A stretch of DNA of 58,455 bases. Source: Streptomyces sp. PKU-EA00015. Its GTDB lineage: Bacteria; Actinomycetota; Actinomycetes; Streptomycetales; Streptomycetaceae. Under the pieces are notes generated by a model, which had not been told where the DNA came from, ran no database searches, and was given only the letters and a program-made list of their open reading frames with translations. The stretch spans positions 1 to 58,455 of the forward strand of contig NZ_JABZEE010000056.1 in NCBI RefSeq assembly GCF_013387495.1, given 5' to 3'. The position numbers and the translations under genes are program-made. This document shows, piece after piece, positions 1 to 8,091 of this stretch; position 1 is the stretch's first letter; each line of letters opens with the position of its first letter.

Positions 1-22
1 GGTTCAAATCCTGTCCCCGCTA
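1..22 (+). tRNA. 3' end of a tRNA (possibly initiator tRNA-Met), cut by the window edge
   Basis: The first bases read as a T-loop (TTCAAAT) followed by the T-stem 3' strand CCTGT, a 3' acceptor strand CCCCGCT at 15-21 and discriminator A at 22. CCA is not encoded. The acceptor and T-arm resemble actinobacterial initiator tRNA-Met, but the anticodon lies outside the window, so the isotype is an inference from memory. The terminator hairpin just downstream fits the end of a tRNA transcript. Confidence 0.65.
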
Positions 23-30
23 CTGAAACG

Positions 31-59
31 AAGGCCCGGATCCTTGAGATCCGGGCCTT
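31..59 (+). terminator. Terminator hairpin after the tRNA
   Basis: A perfect 12-bp stem (31-42 with 48-59) closes a 5-nt loop, CTTGA, eight bases after the tRNA end. There is no long T-run, as is common in Streptomyces. No gene is seen between here and 160. Confidence 0.8.
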
Positions 60-159
60 CGGTCATGTCCGGCCGCATGTCGGGCCGGTCGACAGTCTCA
101 CCGGACCGCCGATCACCCGGGATCCGACCTGGTGACCGGCCCGGCCCGAGACCTGACGA

Positions 160-193
160 AGAAGGGCCCCGACGTTTCCGTCGGGGCCCTTCT
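160..193 (-). terminator. Terminator of the Fur-family gene
   Basis: A perfect 15-bp GC-rich stem (160-174 with 179-193) closes a 4-nt loop. It lies immediately 3' of the minus-strand regulator ending at 207. Confidence 0.8.
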
Positions 194-206
194 CAGTGGT
201 TTCGTG

Positions 207-623
207 CTATGCGGCAGCGCAGTTCGGGCAGGTGCCGCGGTAGGTCACCTCGACGTCCGAGATCGTGAAGCCGAAGCGCTCCGAGTCGGGGAGGTCGGCC
301 AGGGGGTTGCCCGACGGGTGGACGTCACGGATCGCGCCGCACCGGGCGCACACCAGGTGCTGGTGGGGCCGGTGGGCATTGGGGTCGTAGCGCTTGGCAC
401 GGCGGTCGGTCGACACCTCGAGCACCTCGCCGAGGCTGACCAGCTCACCCAACGTGTTGTAGACGGTGGCCCGGGAGATCTCGGGCAGGCGCTCCACCGC
501 GCGCGCGTGGACCTCGTCGGCCGTCAGGTGGACATGGTCGCCGTCGAGGACCTCGGCCACGACGCGCCGCTGGGCGGTCATGCGCCAGCCGCGGCCGCGG
601 AGTCGTTCCAACAGGTCACTCAT
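207..623 (-). CDS. catR: Fur-family peroxide-responsive repressor (CatR/PerR type)
   Basis: 138 residues, the usual length for the Fur family. The N-terminal winged helix (about 1-80) carries the recognition segment ISRATVYNTL. The C-terminal dimerisation and metal domain has the His-rich segment HRPHQHLVC and two CxxC pairs (CARC and CPNC) typical of the structural zinc site. In Fur-family peroxide sensors a regulatory metal site is oxidised by H2O2 and the repressor leaves DNA. The gene is divergent from a catalase, with 158 bp between the two starts, as in the catR-catA arrangement known in Streptomyces. The likely role is repression of the catalase and of its own gene. The symbol rests on family and context, so another Fur paralogue is possible. 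Confidence 0.85.
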   Translation of the reverse strand: MSDLLERLRGRGWRMTAQRRVVAEVLDGDHVHLTADEVHARAVERLPEISRATVYNTLGELVSLGEVLEVSTDRRAKRYDPNAHRPHQHLVCARCGAIRDVHPSGNPLADLPDSERFGFTISDVEVTYRGTCPNCAAA

Positions 624-683
624 GGGGCCAGCCTAACAGTGAAGGGACCCAGGTCCCGAACGGGTGTGACTTTGGACGTTCAC

Positions 684-711
684 TTGACTTAGACAAAGTC
701 CATCGTAGGAT
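684..711 (+). promoter_or_regulatory. Catalase promoter with an overlapping Fur-type inverted repeat
   Basis: A -35 element TTGACT (684-689) is separated by 16 nt from a -10-like TAGGAT (706-711). An inverted repeat, GACTT-N5-AAGTC (686-700), overlaps the -35 and spacer, a good place for a repressor to block RNA polymerase. The repeat faces the divergent Fur-family gene. The elements are visible in the sequence; repressor binding is inferred. Confidence 0.6.
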
Positions 712-781
712 CGAGACCAGCGCACGCCAAGGGCAGGCAGTGCTGATTCGATCAATGGGCAGAACGACGCAGGAGGCGCAC

Positions 782-2233
782 GTGACGCAGGGACCGCTCA
801 CCACGGAGGCCGGGGCACCGGTCGCCGACAACCAGAACAGCGAGACGGCGGGTGTCGGCGGTCCCGTTCTGGTCCAGGACCAGCTGCTGCTGGAGAAGCT
901 CGCGCACTTCAACCGTGAGCGCATCCCGGAGCGAGTGGTCCACGCCCGCGGCGCCGGCGCGTACGGCACCTTCACGCTCACCCGTGACGTCTCGCAGTGG
1001 ACGCGCGCGAAGTTCCTGTCCGAGGTCGGCAAGCAGACGGAGACGTTCCTGCGCTTCTCGACCGTCGCGGGCAACCTGGGCGCGGCGGACGCGGTCCGAG
1101 ACCCGCGCGGCTGGGCGCTCAAGTTCTACACCGAGGAGGGCAACTACGACCTCGTCGGCAACAACACCCCGGTGTTCTTCATCAAGGACGCCATCAAGTT
1201 CCCCGACTTCATCCACACCCAGAAGCGCGACCCGTACACGGGCAGCCAGGAGGCGGACAACGTCTGGGACTTCTGGGGCCTGTCGCCCGAGTCCACCCAC
1301 CAGGTGACCTGGCTGTTCGGTGACCGCGGCATCCCCGCCTCGTACCGCCACATGAACGGCTACGGCTCCCACACCTACCAGTGGAACAACGAGGCCGGCG
1401 AGGTCTTCTGGGTCAAGTACCACTTCAAGACCGACCAGGGCATCAAGAACCTCACCCAGGACGAGGCCAACAGGCTCGCCGGTGAGGACCCGGACTCCCA
1501 CCAGCGCGACCTGCGCGAGGCCATCGAGCGCGGTGACTTCCCGACCTGGACCGTGCAGGTGCAGATCATGCCGGCGGCCGAGGCGGCGACCTACCGCTTC
1601 AACCCGTTCGACCTCACCAAGGTGTGGCCGCACGAGGACTACCCGCCGATCGAGATCGGCAAGCTGGAGCTCAACCGCAACCCGGAGAACATCTTCGCCG
1701 AGGTCGAGCAGTCCGTCTTCAGCCCCGCCCACTTCGTGCCGGGCATCGGTCCCTCGCCGGACAAGATGCTCCAGGGCCGCCTGTTCGCGTACGGCGACGC
1801 CCACCGCTACCGCGTCGGCATCAACGCCGACCACCTGCCGGTGAACCGCCCGCACGCCACCGAGGCGCGCACGAACAGCCGTGACGGCTTCCTGTACGAC
1901 GGCCGTCACAAGGGCGCGAAGAACTACGAGCCCAACAGCTTCGGCGGCCCGCACCAGATCGACCGCCCGCTGTGGCAGCCGGTCCCGGTGGCCGGTGCGA
2001 CCGGCGACCACCCGGCGCCCGTCCACGCCGAGGACAACGACTTCGTGCAGGCGGGCAACCTCTACCGCCTGATGTCCGAGGACGAGAAGGGCCGTCTGAT
2101 CGACAACCTCGCCGGCTTCATCGCCAAGGTGTCGCGCGACGACATCGCCGAGCGCGCGATCAACAACTTCCGCCAGGCGGACGGCGACTTCGGCAAGCGG
2201 CTCGACGCCGCGGTCCAGGCCCTGCGCGGCTGA
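782..2233 (+). CDS. katA: Monofunctional haem catalase (small-subunit, KatA type)
   Basis: Decomposes H2O2 to water and O2 in the cytoplasm. At 483 residues it matches the small-subunit clade. The distal His is in RVVHARG (near residue 54), the distal Asn in VGNNTPVFF, and the proximal haem-ligand Tyr in RLFAYGDAHRYR. The GTG at 782 is chosen because AGGAGG (771-776) sits 5 nt before it; in-frame starts at 740 and 755 lack a good ribosome site and add non-conserved residues. A strong promoter with a Fur-type inverted repeat lies upstream and a 13-bp terminator follows. Expression is probably peroxide-induced through the divergent Fur-family repressor. Some Streptomyces call this gene catA. 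Confidence 0.96.
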   Translation: MTQGPLTTEAGAPVADNQNSETAGVGGPVLVQDQLLLEKLAHFNRERIPERVVHARGAGAYGTFTLTRDVSQWTRAKFLSEVGKQTETFLRFSTVAGNLGAADAVRDPRGWALKFYTEEGNYDLVGNNTPVFFIKDAIKFPDFIHTQKRDPYTGSQEADNVWDFWGLSPESTHQVTWLFGDRGIPASYRHMNGYGSHTYQWNNEAGEVFWVKYHFKTDQGIKNLTQDEANRLAGEDPDSHQRDLREAIERGDFPTWTVQVQIMPAAEAATYRFNPFDLTKVWPHEDYPPIEIGKLELNRNPENIFAEVEQSVFSPAHFVPGIGPSPDKMLQGRLFAYGDAHRYRVGINADHLPVNRPHATEARTNSRDGFLYDGRHKGAKNYEPNSFGGPHQIDRPLWQPVPVAGATGDHPAPVHAEDNDFVQAGNLYRLMSEDEKGRLIDNLAGFIAKVSRDDIAERAINNFRQADGDFGKRLDAAVQALRG

Positions 2234-2252
2234 CCCGTTTGTCGTGGCCCGG

Positions 2253-2286
2253 AGGGCCGGATCCCCGGACGGGGATCCGGCCCTTT
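2253..2286 (+). terminator. Terminator after catalase
   Basis: A perfect 13-bp stem (2254-2266 with 2271-2283) with loop GGAC, extended by an outer A-T pair and followed by TTT. It can serve the catalase and possibly the convergent CBS gene. Confidence 0.85.
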
Positions 2287-2335
2287 CGGTGTCTGCGTGC
2301 GGATGCGCCCGTTCGCTCGTGCGGGTGAACTCCGG

Positions 2336-2734
2336 TCAGCTCGCGACCGATCCCGCGTGCCGCCTGGCCGGAGCCCAGCAGCGGATGATGTCGCGGACGG
2401 AGACGATGCCCACCGGGCCGCCGTCGTCCGTCACGATCAGATGGCGGAAGCCGCCGTGCGCCATCGCCCCGGCCGCCTCCTCCAGGGTCCAGGAAGGTGC
2501 GGCGAACACGACGTCGGTGGTGGTGTGGGTTCCGGCGGTCTCCAGGTCGGGGTTCTGACCCGAGCCGACCGAGTTCAGGATGTCGCGCTCGGTGAGGATC
2601 CCGAGGCCGAGGTCGCCGTCGAGGACGACCGCCGCGCCGACACGTCGTGCGGCCATCAGACTGGCCGCCTGGCGGAGTGTGTGTGCAGGTCCGATGGTGA
2701 GGACCACCGTGCTCATGGCGTCACGAACGAGCAT
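2336..2734 (-). CDS. Small stand-alone CBS-domain pair protein
   Basis: 132 residues made almost entirely of two CBS motifs (about 1-60 and 68-130). Such pairs bind adenosyl nucleotides in the cleft between them and usually act as energy or redox sensors. The signature TERDIL (first repeat) and VSVRDIIRC (second) end each CBS unit. The start at 2734 is set by AAGGAGG 7 nt upstream; longer in-frame forms to 2866 add unconserved residues. No effector domain is attached, so the partner is unknown. It lies 168 bp downstream of hisN on the same strand. Confidence 0.85.
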   Translation of the reverse strand: MLVRDAMSTVVLTIGPAHTLRQAASLMAARRVGAAVVLDGDLGLGILTERDILNSVGSGQNPDLETAGTHTTTDVVFAAPSWTLEEAAGAMAHGGFRHLIVTDDGGPVGIVSVRDIIRCWAPARRHAGSVAS

Positions 2735-2902
2735 GGACGGAGCCACCTCCTTGGTGTACCGGTCGCTAGAGAACCGATTCACAAGTTCACAAGCGGGGGG
2801 ACTCTCAGAGTCGCAGGCCCCCACCCGGGCAGCAAGGGGGCATGCGCGGCGTGTTGGGCCGCGCACGAAAGCCTCCGATGGCGCGGGCGTGCGCCGAGCG
2901 GG

Positions 2903-3712
2903 TCAGTAGCGCTGGTTCAGATAGCCCAGGAGTTCGCGGTGGAGCAGACCGTTCGACGCGGCGGCGTTGCCGCTGTGCGGGCCCGGAGTGCCGTCGAGGC
3001 CGGTGAACGACCCGCCCGCCTCCTGCACCACGATCGCGGGGGCCGCCATGTCCCACAGCGACAGCTCGGGCTCGGCGCAGACGTCCACGGCCCCCTCGGC
3101 GACCATCATGTACGACCAGAAATCGCCGTAGCCCCGGGTGCGCCAGCAGGCCCGCGTCAGGTCCAGGAACCCGTCGAGGCGCCCCTGCTCCTCCCAGCCG
3201 CTCAGCGAGGAGTACGCGAACGACGCGTCCTGCATCCGCTCCACCTTCGAGACCTGGAGCCGCGTCGCCGACGTCAGACTGCGGCCGGTGTACGCGCCCG
3301 CGCCCTTCGCCGCCCACCAACGGCGGCCCAGCGCCGGGGCGGACACCACGCCCACCACGGGCTGGAAGCCGGCGGCACCGTCGACTCCTGCCTCCATCAG
3401 CGAGATGAGCGTCGCCCACACCGGAACGCCGCGCACGTAGTTCTTGGTGCCGTCGATCGGGTCGACGACCCAGCGCCGCGGGCCCGTGCCCTCGATGCCG
3501 AACTCCTCGCCGAGGATCGCGTCGCGCGGCCGTGCCCGCTGGAGATGCCCGCGGATCAGCTCCTCGGCTGCCTTGTCGGCCTCGCTCACCGGCGTCATGT
3601 CCGGCTTGGTCTCGACCTTGAGGTCCAGTGCCTTGAACCGCTCCATCGTCGTGGCATCGGCGGCGTCCGCGAGGACATGGGCGAGGCGCAGATCATCGTG
3701 GTAGTCCGGCAT
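2903..3712 (-). CDS. hisN: Histidinol-phosphatase, inositol-monophosphatase family
   Basis: Hydrolyses L-histidinol phosphate to histidinol, a late step of histidine synthesis, using Mg2+. The family metal-binding motifs are present: GEEFG (first metal Glu), WVVDPIDGTKNYVRG (Asp cluster) and the C-terminal LSLWDMAAPAIVVQEAGG. The length, about 269 residues, fits. An IMPase-family protein at this position in S. coelicolor has been reported as the missing histidinol phosphatase; the same assignment is made here by recalled synteny and sequence. ATG 3712 is preferred; GTG 3721 is an alternative. General inositol-phosphatase activity cannot be excluded from sequence. Confidence 0.85.
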   Translation of the reverse strand: MPDYHDDLRLAHVLADAADATTMERFKALDLKVETKPDMTPVSEADKAAEELIRGHLQRARPRDAILGEEFGIEGTGPRRWVVDPIDGTKNYVRGVPVWATLISLMEAGVDGAAGFQPVVGVVSAPALGRRWWAAKGAGAYTGRSLTSATRLQVSKVERMQDASFAYSSLSGWEEQGRLDGFLDLTRACWRTRGYGDFWSYMMVAEGAVDVCAEPELSLWDMAAPAIVVQEAGGSFTGLDGTPGPHSGNAAASNGLLHRELLGYLNQRY

Positions 3713-3848
3713 GGTCGCCACTCTATCGGTGCAGGAACGGGGTGTTCCCGGTGGCCGGGGCGGCTGCCGAGCACGCTGCCGTGTCCCTTGACAGCCCCGG
3801 TCGGCCCGTCAACCCTGTGCCCACACATGCCCGCTCGGGGAGGCGACG

Positions 3849-4505
3849 ATGCCCGCAGCTCGAGAGTCCCTGCTGAACGCCGCGCTCGTGGCGCTCGGCG
3901 ACCTTCCCTGGTCCCGGGTGCGGATGGCCGATGTCGCCGGAGCCGCGGGTGTCTCCCGCCAGACGCTCTACAACGAGTTCGGCAGCAAGGACGGCCTCGC
4001 CCGCGCTCTGGTGCGGCGCGAGGCCGACCGCTACCTGCGCGGCGTGGAACGGCTGCTGGCCCAGCGGACCGAACCCTGCGAACGGCTCGTCTCCCTCGCC
4101 GAGTGGACCGTCAAAGAGGCCCGCACCCGGCCGCTGCTGCGCGCCCTGCTCACCGGCTGCTGGGGCGAGAGGCTGCCCGTCCCGCGCCCGGTGCGCGAGG
4201 GCGCGACCCTGCCCGGCGTGCCGGCCCAGCGCCGCGCGGACGCCGGGCTTCCCGCACCGGCCGAGCTGCTCGCGGCCGTACGGGACCGGTCGCGTACCGC
4301 GGTCAGGCAGGCGCGGCGGTCGCGGGAGGGGCGCGCCACCGACGACCCGGCGGATCTGCCGCAGCGCTGCGAACTCGCCGTACGCCTCGCGCTGTCCTAT
4401 GTGATCGCGCCCGTGGGAGAGGGCGTCGCCCAGCTGGTGCGGGCCTGTGTCGGCGGGGTCGGGGGCGCGGTCAGTGCGTCGAGCCCGAGAGCTGCAGACC
4501 GATGA
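3849..4505 (+). CDS. TetR-family transcriptional regulator
   Basis: 218 residues. The N-terminal TetR helix-turn-helix is clear (about 1-50): LLNAALVALG, then VRMADVAGAAGVSRQTLYNEFGSK. The C-terminal half is all-helical and unlike any ligand-binding domain I can name. A GGGGAGG ribosome site precedes ATG 3849. It is divergent from hisN and its 3' end overlaps the convergent SMR exporter gene by 35 bp. A role in controlling that exporter is an inference from proximity only. Confidence 0.88.
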   Translation: MPAARESLLNAALVALGDLPWSRVRMADVAGAAGVSRQTLYNEFGSKDGLARALVRREADRYLRGVERLLAQRTEPCERLVSLAEWTVKEARTRPLLRALLTGCWGERLPVPRPVREGATLPGVPAQRRADAGLPAPAELLAAVRDRSRTAVRQARRSREGRATDDPADLPQRCELAVRLALSYVIAPVGEGVAQLVRACVGGVGGAVSASSPRAADR

Positions 4506-4794
4506 CGCCGACGATCACCATCGTGATCGAGACGATCTTGAGGGTGGAGACCAGGTCGCCGAGGAAGAGCATGCCGTAGACGGCCGTGCCGGCCGCGCCG
4601 ATCCCGGTCCACACCGCGTACGCGGGTCCGACGTCGAGCTTCTTCAGCGCGAGGGTCAGCAGGCCGAAACTGCCGAGGGCGAACGCCGCGAAGGCGATCG
4701 TCGGCCACAACCGGGTGAACCCGTGCGACAGCTTGAGGCAGACGGCGAAGCCCGTCTCCAGCAACCCGGCGACCACCACCAGCAGCCACGCCAT
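4471..4794 (-). CDS. sugE: Small multidrug resistance family exporter, SugE/Gdx type
   Basis: 107 residues with four predicted membrane helices, the standard SMR size. The essential membrane Glu lies in AGLLETGFAVCLK in helix 1. Conserved GPAYAVWTGIGAAG covers the start of helix 3. SugE/Gdx proteins act as dimers exchanging protons for guanidinium or small quaternary cations. Start ATG 4794 is preceded by GGGAGG about 10 nt upstream. Upstream there are unusual 15-nt tandem repeats (4823-4862). The 3' end overlaps the convergent tetR. Whether it is a guanidinium or drug exporter cannot be told from sequence. Confidence 0.88.
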   Translation of the reverse strand: MAWLLVVVAGLLETGFAVCLKLSHGFTRLWPTIAFAAFALGSFGLLTLALKKLDVGPAYAVWTGIGAAGTAVYGMLFLGDLVSTLKIVSITMVIVGVIGLQLSGSTH

Positions 4795-4822
4795 CGGTCT
4801 TGCGCCTCCCGCGTCATTCGGT

Positions 4823-4867
4823 GACTGCTCGGTCCGGGACTGCTTGGTCCGACTTGGTGCGATTATG
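4823..4867 (-). repeat. Tandem 15-nt repeats and -10 element in the sugE leader
   Basis: Two near-identical 15-nt units (4823-4837 and 4838-4852, two mismatches) are followed by a 10-nt partial third copy (4853-4862). A -10-like CATAAT on the minus strand lies at 4867-4862, so the repeats would fall in the 5' leader of the exporter mRNA. Each unit can fold into a tiny GGAC/GTCC hairpin on that strand. This could be a repeated operator or an RNA element; function unknown. Confidence 0.5.
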
Positions 4868-4904
4868 CACTTACCGAATGTCGCGGATCGCAAACGCGGA
4901 CGAC

Positions 4905-5918
4905 TCAGTCACCTTCGCGTCGCTCCCGCGTCGCCAGCAGGCGCCGCAGCGAGTACAGCCGGGCGGGATCCGCGTGGCCCTCGGCCACCCAGGCGTCCAG
5001 CGCGCAGTCCTGCTCGTCGTGCGAACAGGCCCGCGGGCAGCCTTCCGTACCGGGCTCCAGATCGGGGAAGGCGTTGATGACGCGGGACGGATCGACATGG
5101 TGCAGCCCGAAAGACCGCACGCCGGGCGTGTCGATCACCCAGCCACCCTTCTCGCCCGCGAGCGGCAGGGCGAGCGCCGACGTGGTCGTGTGCCGGCCCC
5201 GGCCCGTGACCGCGTTGACAAGCCCGGTGCTGCGCCGCCGCTCCTGCGGCACCAGCGCGTTCACCAGGGTCGTCTTTCCGACACCCGAGTGCCCGACGAA
5301 CGCCGTCGTCCGGCCCACCAGGTACTCGCGGACGCGCTCCGCCGCGAGGCCGTCCACGAACTCCTCGCGTGTGGTGACCACATGGGGCACACCGAGCGCG
5401 CCGTACATCCCCAGCAGTTCGTCCGGCGGGGCGAGGTCCGACTTGGTCAGCACGAGCAGCGGCTCCAGACCGCCGTCGTACGCCGCGACCAGGCAGCGGT
5501 CGATCAGCCGGGGGCGAGGCTCGGGGTCGGCGAGCGCGGTCACGATCGCGAGCTGGTCCGCGTTGGCGACGACCACGCGCTCGAAGGGATCGTCGTCGTC
5601 GGCCGTACGCCGCAGCACCGAGCTGCGCTGCTCGATCCGTACGATCCGGGCCAGGGTGTCCTTGGCGCCCGACAGGTCTCCGACGATGCCGACCCGGTCG
5701 CCGACGACCGCCGCCTTGCGGCCCAGCTCACGGGCCTTCATCGCCATCACGACCCGGTCCTCGACCAGACACGTCAACCGGCCCCGGTCGACGGTGAGGA
5801 CCATCCCCTCCGCCGCGTCCTCGTGCTTGGGCCGAATGCTGGTGCGCGGGCGGTTCCCCTTGCGGTTGGGGCGCGAGCGGATGTCGTCCTCGTCGGTGTT
5901 CTTGCCGTAGCGGCGCAT
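4905..5918 (-). CDS. rsgA: Ribosome small-subunit-dependent GTPase A
   Basis: Assists late 30S subunit maturation through GTP hydrolysis. The GTPase motifs occur in circularly permuted order, diagnostic of the family: G4 LTKSD, then G1 GHSGVGKT, then G3 DTPG. An N-terminal OB-fold (about 40-100) binds rRNA. A C-terminal zinc site is visible as CPRACSHDEQDC. 337 residues; the N-terminus is long and basic. The start lies 4 nt after the aroA stop, so the two are probably co-transcribed and translationally coupled. Confidence 0.96.
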   Translation of the reverse strand: MRRYGKNTDEDDIRSRPNRKGNRPRTSIRPKHEDAAEGMVLTVDRGRLTCLVEDRVVMAMKARELGRKAAVVGDRVGIVGDLSGAKDTLARIVRIEQRSSVLRRTADDDDPFERVVVANADQLAIVTALADPEPRPRLIDRCLVAAYDGGLEPLLVLTKSDLAPPDELLGMYGALGVPHVVTTREEFVDGLAAERVREYLVGRTTAFVGHSGVGKTTLVNALVPQERRRSTGLVNAVTGRGRHTTTSALALPLAGEKGGWVIDTPGVRSFGLHHVDPSRVINAFPDLEPGTEGCPRACSHDEQDCALDAWVAEGHADPARLYSLRRLLATRERREGD

Positions 5919-5922
5919 GACC

Positions 5923-7260
5923 TCAGGCCCCGAGCATTTCGGACCACATCCGCGGGAAGTCGGGCAAGGTCTTGGCCGTGGTCGCCACGTTCTCGATCTG
6001 CACGTCCTTCACGGCGAGACCGATGATCGATCCGGCCGTCGCCATCCGGTGGTCGTCGTAGGTGTGGAACACGCCGCCGTGCAGCGGGCGCGGGCGGATG
6101 TGCAGGCCGTCCTCGGTCTCGGTGACATCGCCGCCGAGCTCGTTGATCTCCTTGGTGAGCGCGGCCAGCCGGTCCGTCTCGTGGAGCCGCAGGTGCGCCA
6201 CACCGCGCAGCGTCGAGGGGGAGTCGGCCAACGCCGCCACCGCCGCGATGCCCGGCGTGAGCTCGCCGACCTCGCCCAGGTCCACGTCGATGCCGTGGAT
6301 GCGGCCGCTGCCGGTGAACACCAGCGCCGTACCGTCCGGCGTCGTCGTCAGCTCGCAGGAGCCGCCCATCTGGGTGAAGATCTCGCGCAGCGCGTCACCG
6401 GGCTGGGTGGTGCGCTCGGGCCAGTCCGGGATCGTGACCCGGCCGCCGGTGACCAGCGCGGCCGCCAGGAACGGCTGGGCGTTGGACAGGTCCGGCTCGA
6501 TCGTCAGGTCGCGGCCCAGCAGGGCGCTGTGCGAGACACGCCAGACGTCCGGCTCGCCGCCGGTCTCCGGCTCGTCGACCTGGGCGCCGACCGCGCGGAG
6601 CATGTCGACGGTCATCCGGATGTGCGGCATCGAGGGCAGCCGGCCGCCCACGTGGCGTACCTCGACGCCCTGGTTGAAACGCGGTGCCGAGAGCAGCAGC
6701 GCGGAGACGAACTGGGACGACGACGAGGCGTCGATCCGCACCGGACCGCCGTCCAGCGCACCGCCGCCGTGCACCGTCATGGGCAGCGCCCCGCGGTCGT
6801 CGTCGTCGATACGGGCGCCGAGGGTGCGCAGCGCACCGATCACGCCGCCGAGGGGGCGCTCGTAGGAACGCGGGTCGCCGTCGAAGCGGATCGGGCCGTC
6901 GGCGAGCGCGGCGACGGGCGGCAGGAACCGCATGACCGTGCCCGCGTTGCCGACGTCGACCGTGGCCGGGCCGTGCAGACCCGAGGGGATGACGCGCCAC
7001 GCCTCGCCGGCGCCGCCCGTCGTGCTGGAGGAGACGGTCTCCTCGATGCCGACGCCCATCGCCTGGAGCGCGGCCGACATCAGGAGGGTGTCGCGGGAGC
7101 GCAGCGGGCGGCGCAGCCAGCCCGGCTCGGCGGCGAGGGCGGCCAGCACGAGCGCGCGGTTCGTGACCGATTTCGATCCGGGCACGGTGACGGTCGCTTC
7201 GACGGCTCCGGTCGCGTAGGGGGCGGGCCAGAGGGCGGGGTGCACGGTGCTGTCGGTCAT
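5923..7260 (-). CDS. aroA: 3-phosphoshikimate 1-carboxyvinyltransferase (EPSP synthase)
   Basis: Transfers the enolpyruvyl group of PEP to shikimate-3-phosphate, the sixth step of the shikimate pathway. Class motifs are present: PGSKSVTNRALVLAAL near the N-terminus, NAGTVMRFLPP (NAGTxxR), RPLGGVIGALRTLGA, DGSKS-type Lys/Ser residues, and ETDRLAAL near the C-terminus. 445 residues from ATG 7260. Upstream in-frame starts at 7266 and 7269 are possible, and none has a clear ribosome site. It forms a two-gene unit with rsgA. Confidence 0.96.
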   Translation of the reverse strand: MTDSTVHPALWPAPYATGAVEATVTVPGSKSVTNRALVLAALAAEPGWLRRPLRSRDTLLMSAALQAMGVGIEETVSSSTTGGAGEAWRVIPSGLHGPATVDVGNAGTVMRFLPPVAALADGPIRFDGDPRSYERPLGGVIGALRTLGARIDDDDRGALPMTVHGGGALDGGPVRIDASSSSQFVSALLLSAPRFNQGVEVRHVGGRLPSMPHIRMTVDMLRAVGAQVDEPETGGEPDVWRVSHSALLGRDLTIEPDLSNAQPFLAAALVTGGRVTIPDWPERTTQPGDALREIFTQMGGSCELTTTPDGTALVFTGSGRIHGIDVDLGEVGELTPGIAAVAALADSPSTLRGVAHLRLHETDRLAALTKEINELGGDVTETEDGLHIRPRPLHGGVFHTYDDHRMATAGSIIGLAVKDVQIENVATTAKTLPDFPRMWSEMLGA

Positions 7261-7300
7261 GGCCATCACTTTAGTGGCTCGGCGCCCACCGCCTTCGAGG

Positions 7301-8041
7301 TCAGAGCCCGAGCAGCCACCGGCCTCCGCCGATCAGCGAACAGAAGGCCACCAGATGGAAGAACGCCAGCCACACGACGGGCGGCACATGGGTGAGCCGC
7401 CCGAGCTGGTCCGCGTCCGAGTCCGGCGCCCCTCCGTGGCGGCGCTTGGACTGCAGCTCGAACACCGGCCGCACGCCGCCGAGCAGCATGAACCACACGG
7501 CCGTGTAGGCGAAGAGGGACTGCACGCCGGGTTCTGTCAGCCAGGACACGAGGACGAACGCGGCGCCGGTCACGGTCACCGTGAGGGCGCCGTACGCGTT
7601 GCGGACCATGACCAGCAGCGCCAGCAGCAGCGCCGTGGCCACCCACAGCAGCAGCGTGATGTGGTGCGCGGCCAGCAGCCAGGCGCCGCCGAGGCCGAGC
7701 AGCGGGGTGGCGGTGTATCCGGCGGCCGCGGTCAGGACCATGCCGAGCCCGGTGGGTTTACCGCGGCTGACGGTGAGGCCGCTGGTGTCCGAGTGCAGCC
7801 TGATGCCCTGGAGCGAGCGGCCGGTGACGAGGGCGATCAGGCCGTGGCCCCCCTCGTGCGCGATGGTGACCGCGTTGCGGGTCACCCGCCACAGGGCGGT
7901 CGGTATGACGGCGGCGAGGGCTACGAGGCCGGTGACGACGACGAGCCAGGGCTCGGGGGCGTCCTGGGTGCCGGTGAGCCGTTCCCACAGGTTCTGCGCG
8001 GAGGCCCCGGCGAGGAGCGTGGCGGTGTGTGTCGTGAGCAT
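7301..8041 (-). CDS. M50-type (site-2-protease-like) membrane metallopeptidase
   Basis: 246 residues with about six predicted membrane helices. The zinc motif HEGGH (HExxH) sits in a helix (ITIAHEGGHGLIAL). A second conserved element further on (GMVLTAAAGYTATPLLGLGGAWLL) matches the small M50B-like group of actinobacteria. Start ATG 8041 is preceded by GGGAG about 10 nt upstream. Site-2 proteases cleave substrates within the membrane, often anti-sigma factors, but no substrate is suggested by the context. It is divergent from the SRAP gene across only 50 bp. Confidence 0.85.
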   Translation of the reverse strand: MLTTHTATLLAGASAQNLWERLTGTQDAPEPWLVVVTGLVALAAVIPTALWRVTRNAVTIAHEGGHGLIALVTGRSLQGIRLHSDTSGLTVSRGKPTGLGMVLTAAAGYTATPLLGLGGAWLLAAHHITLLLWVATALLLALLVMVRNAYGALTVTVTGAAFVLVSWLTEPGVQSLFAYTAVWFMLLGGVRPVFELQSKRRHGGAPDSDADQLGRLTHVPPVVWLAFFHLVAFCSLIGGGRWLLGL

Positions 8042-8091
8042 TTCGCGGGCGGCTCCCTCGGACGGCGTACGGAAGTGGCAGTGTGGCACCT

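Noticed and set aside
4823..4867. Guanidine-II (mini-ykkC) riboswitch before sugE
   Set aside because: The two small hairpins lack the ACGR loop sequence required by that class.
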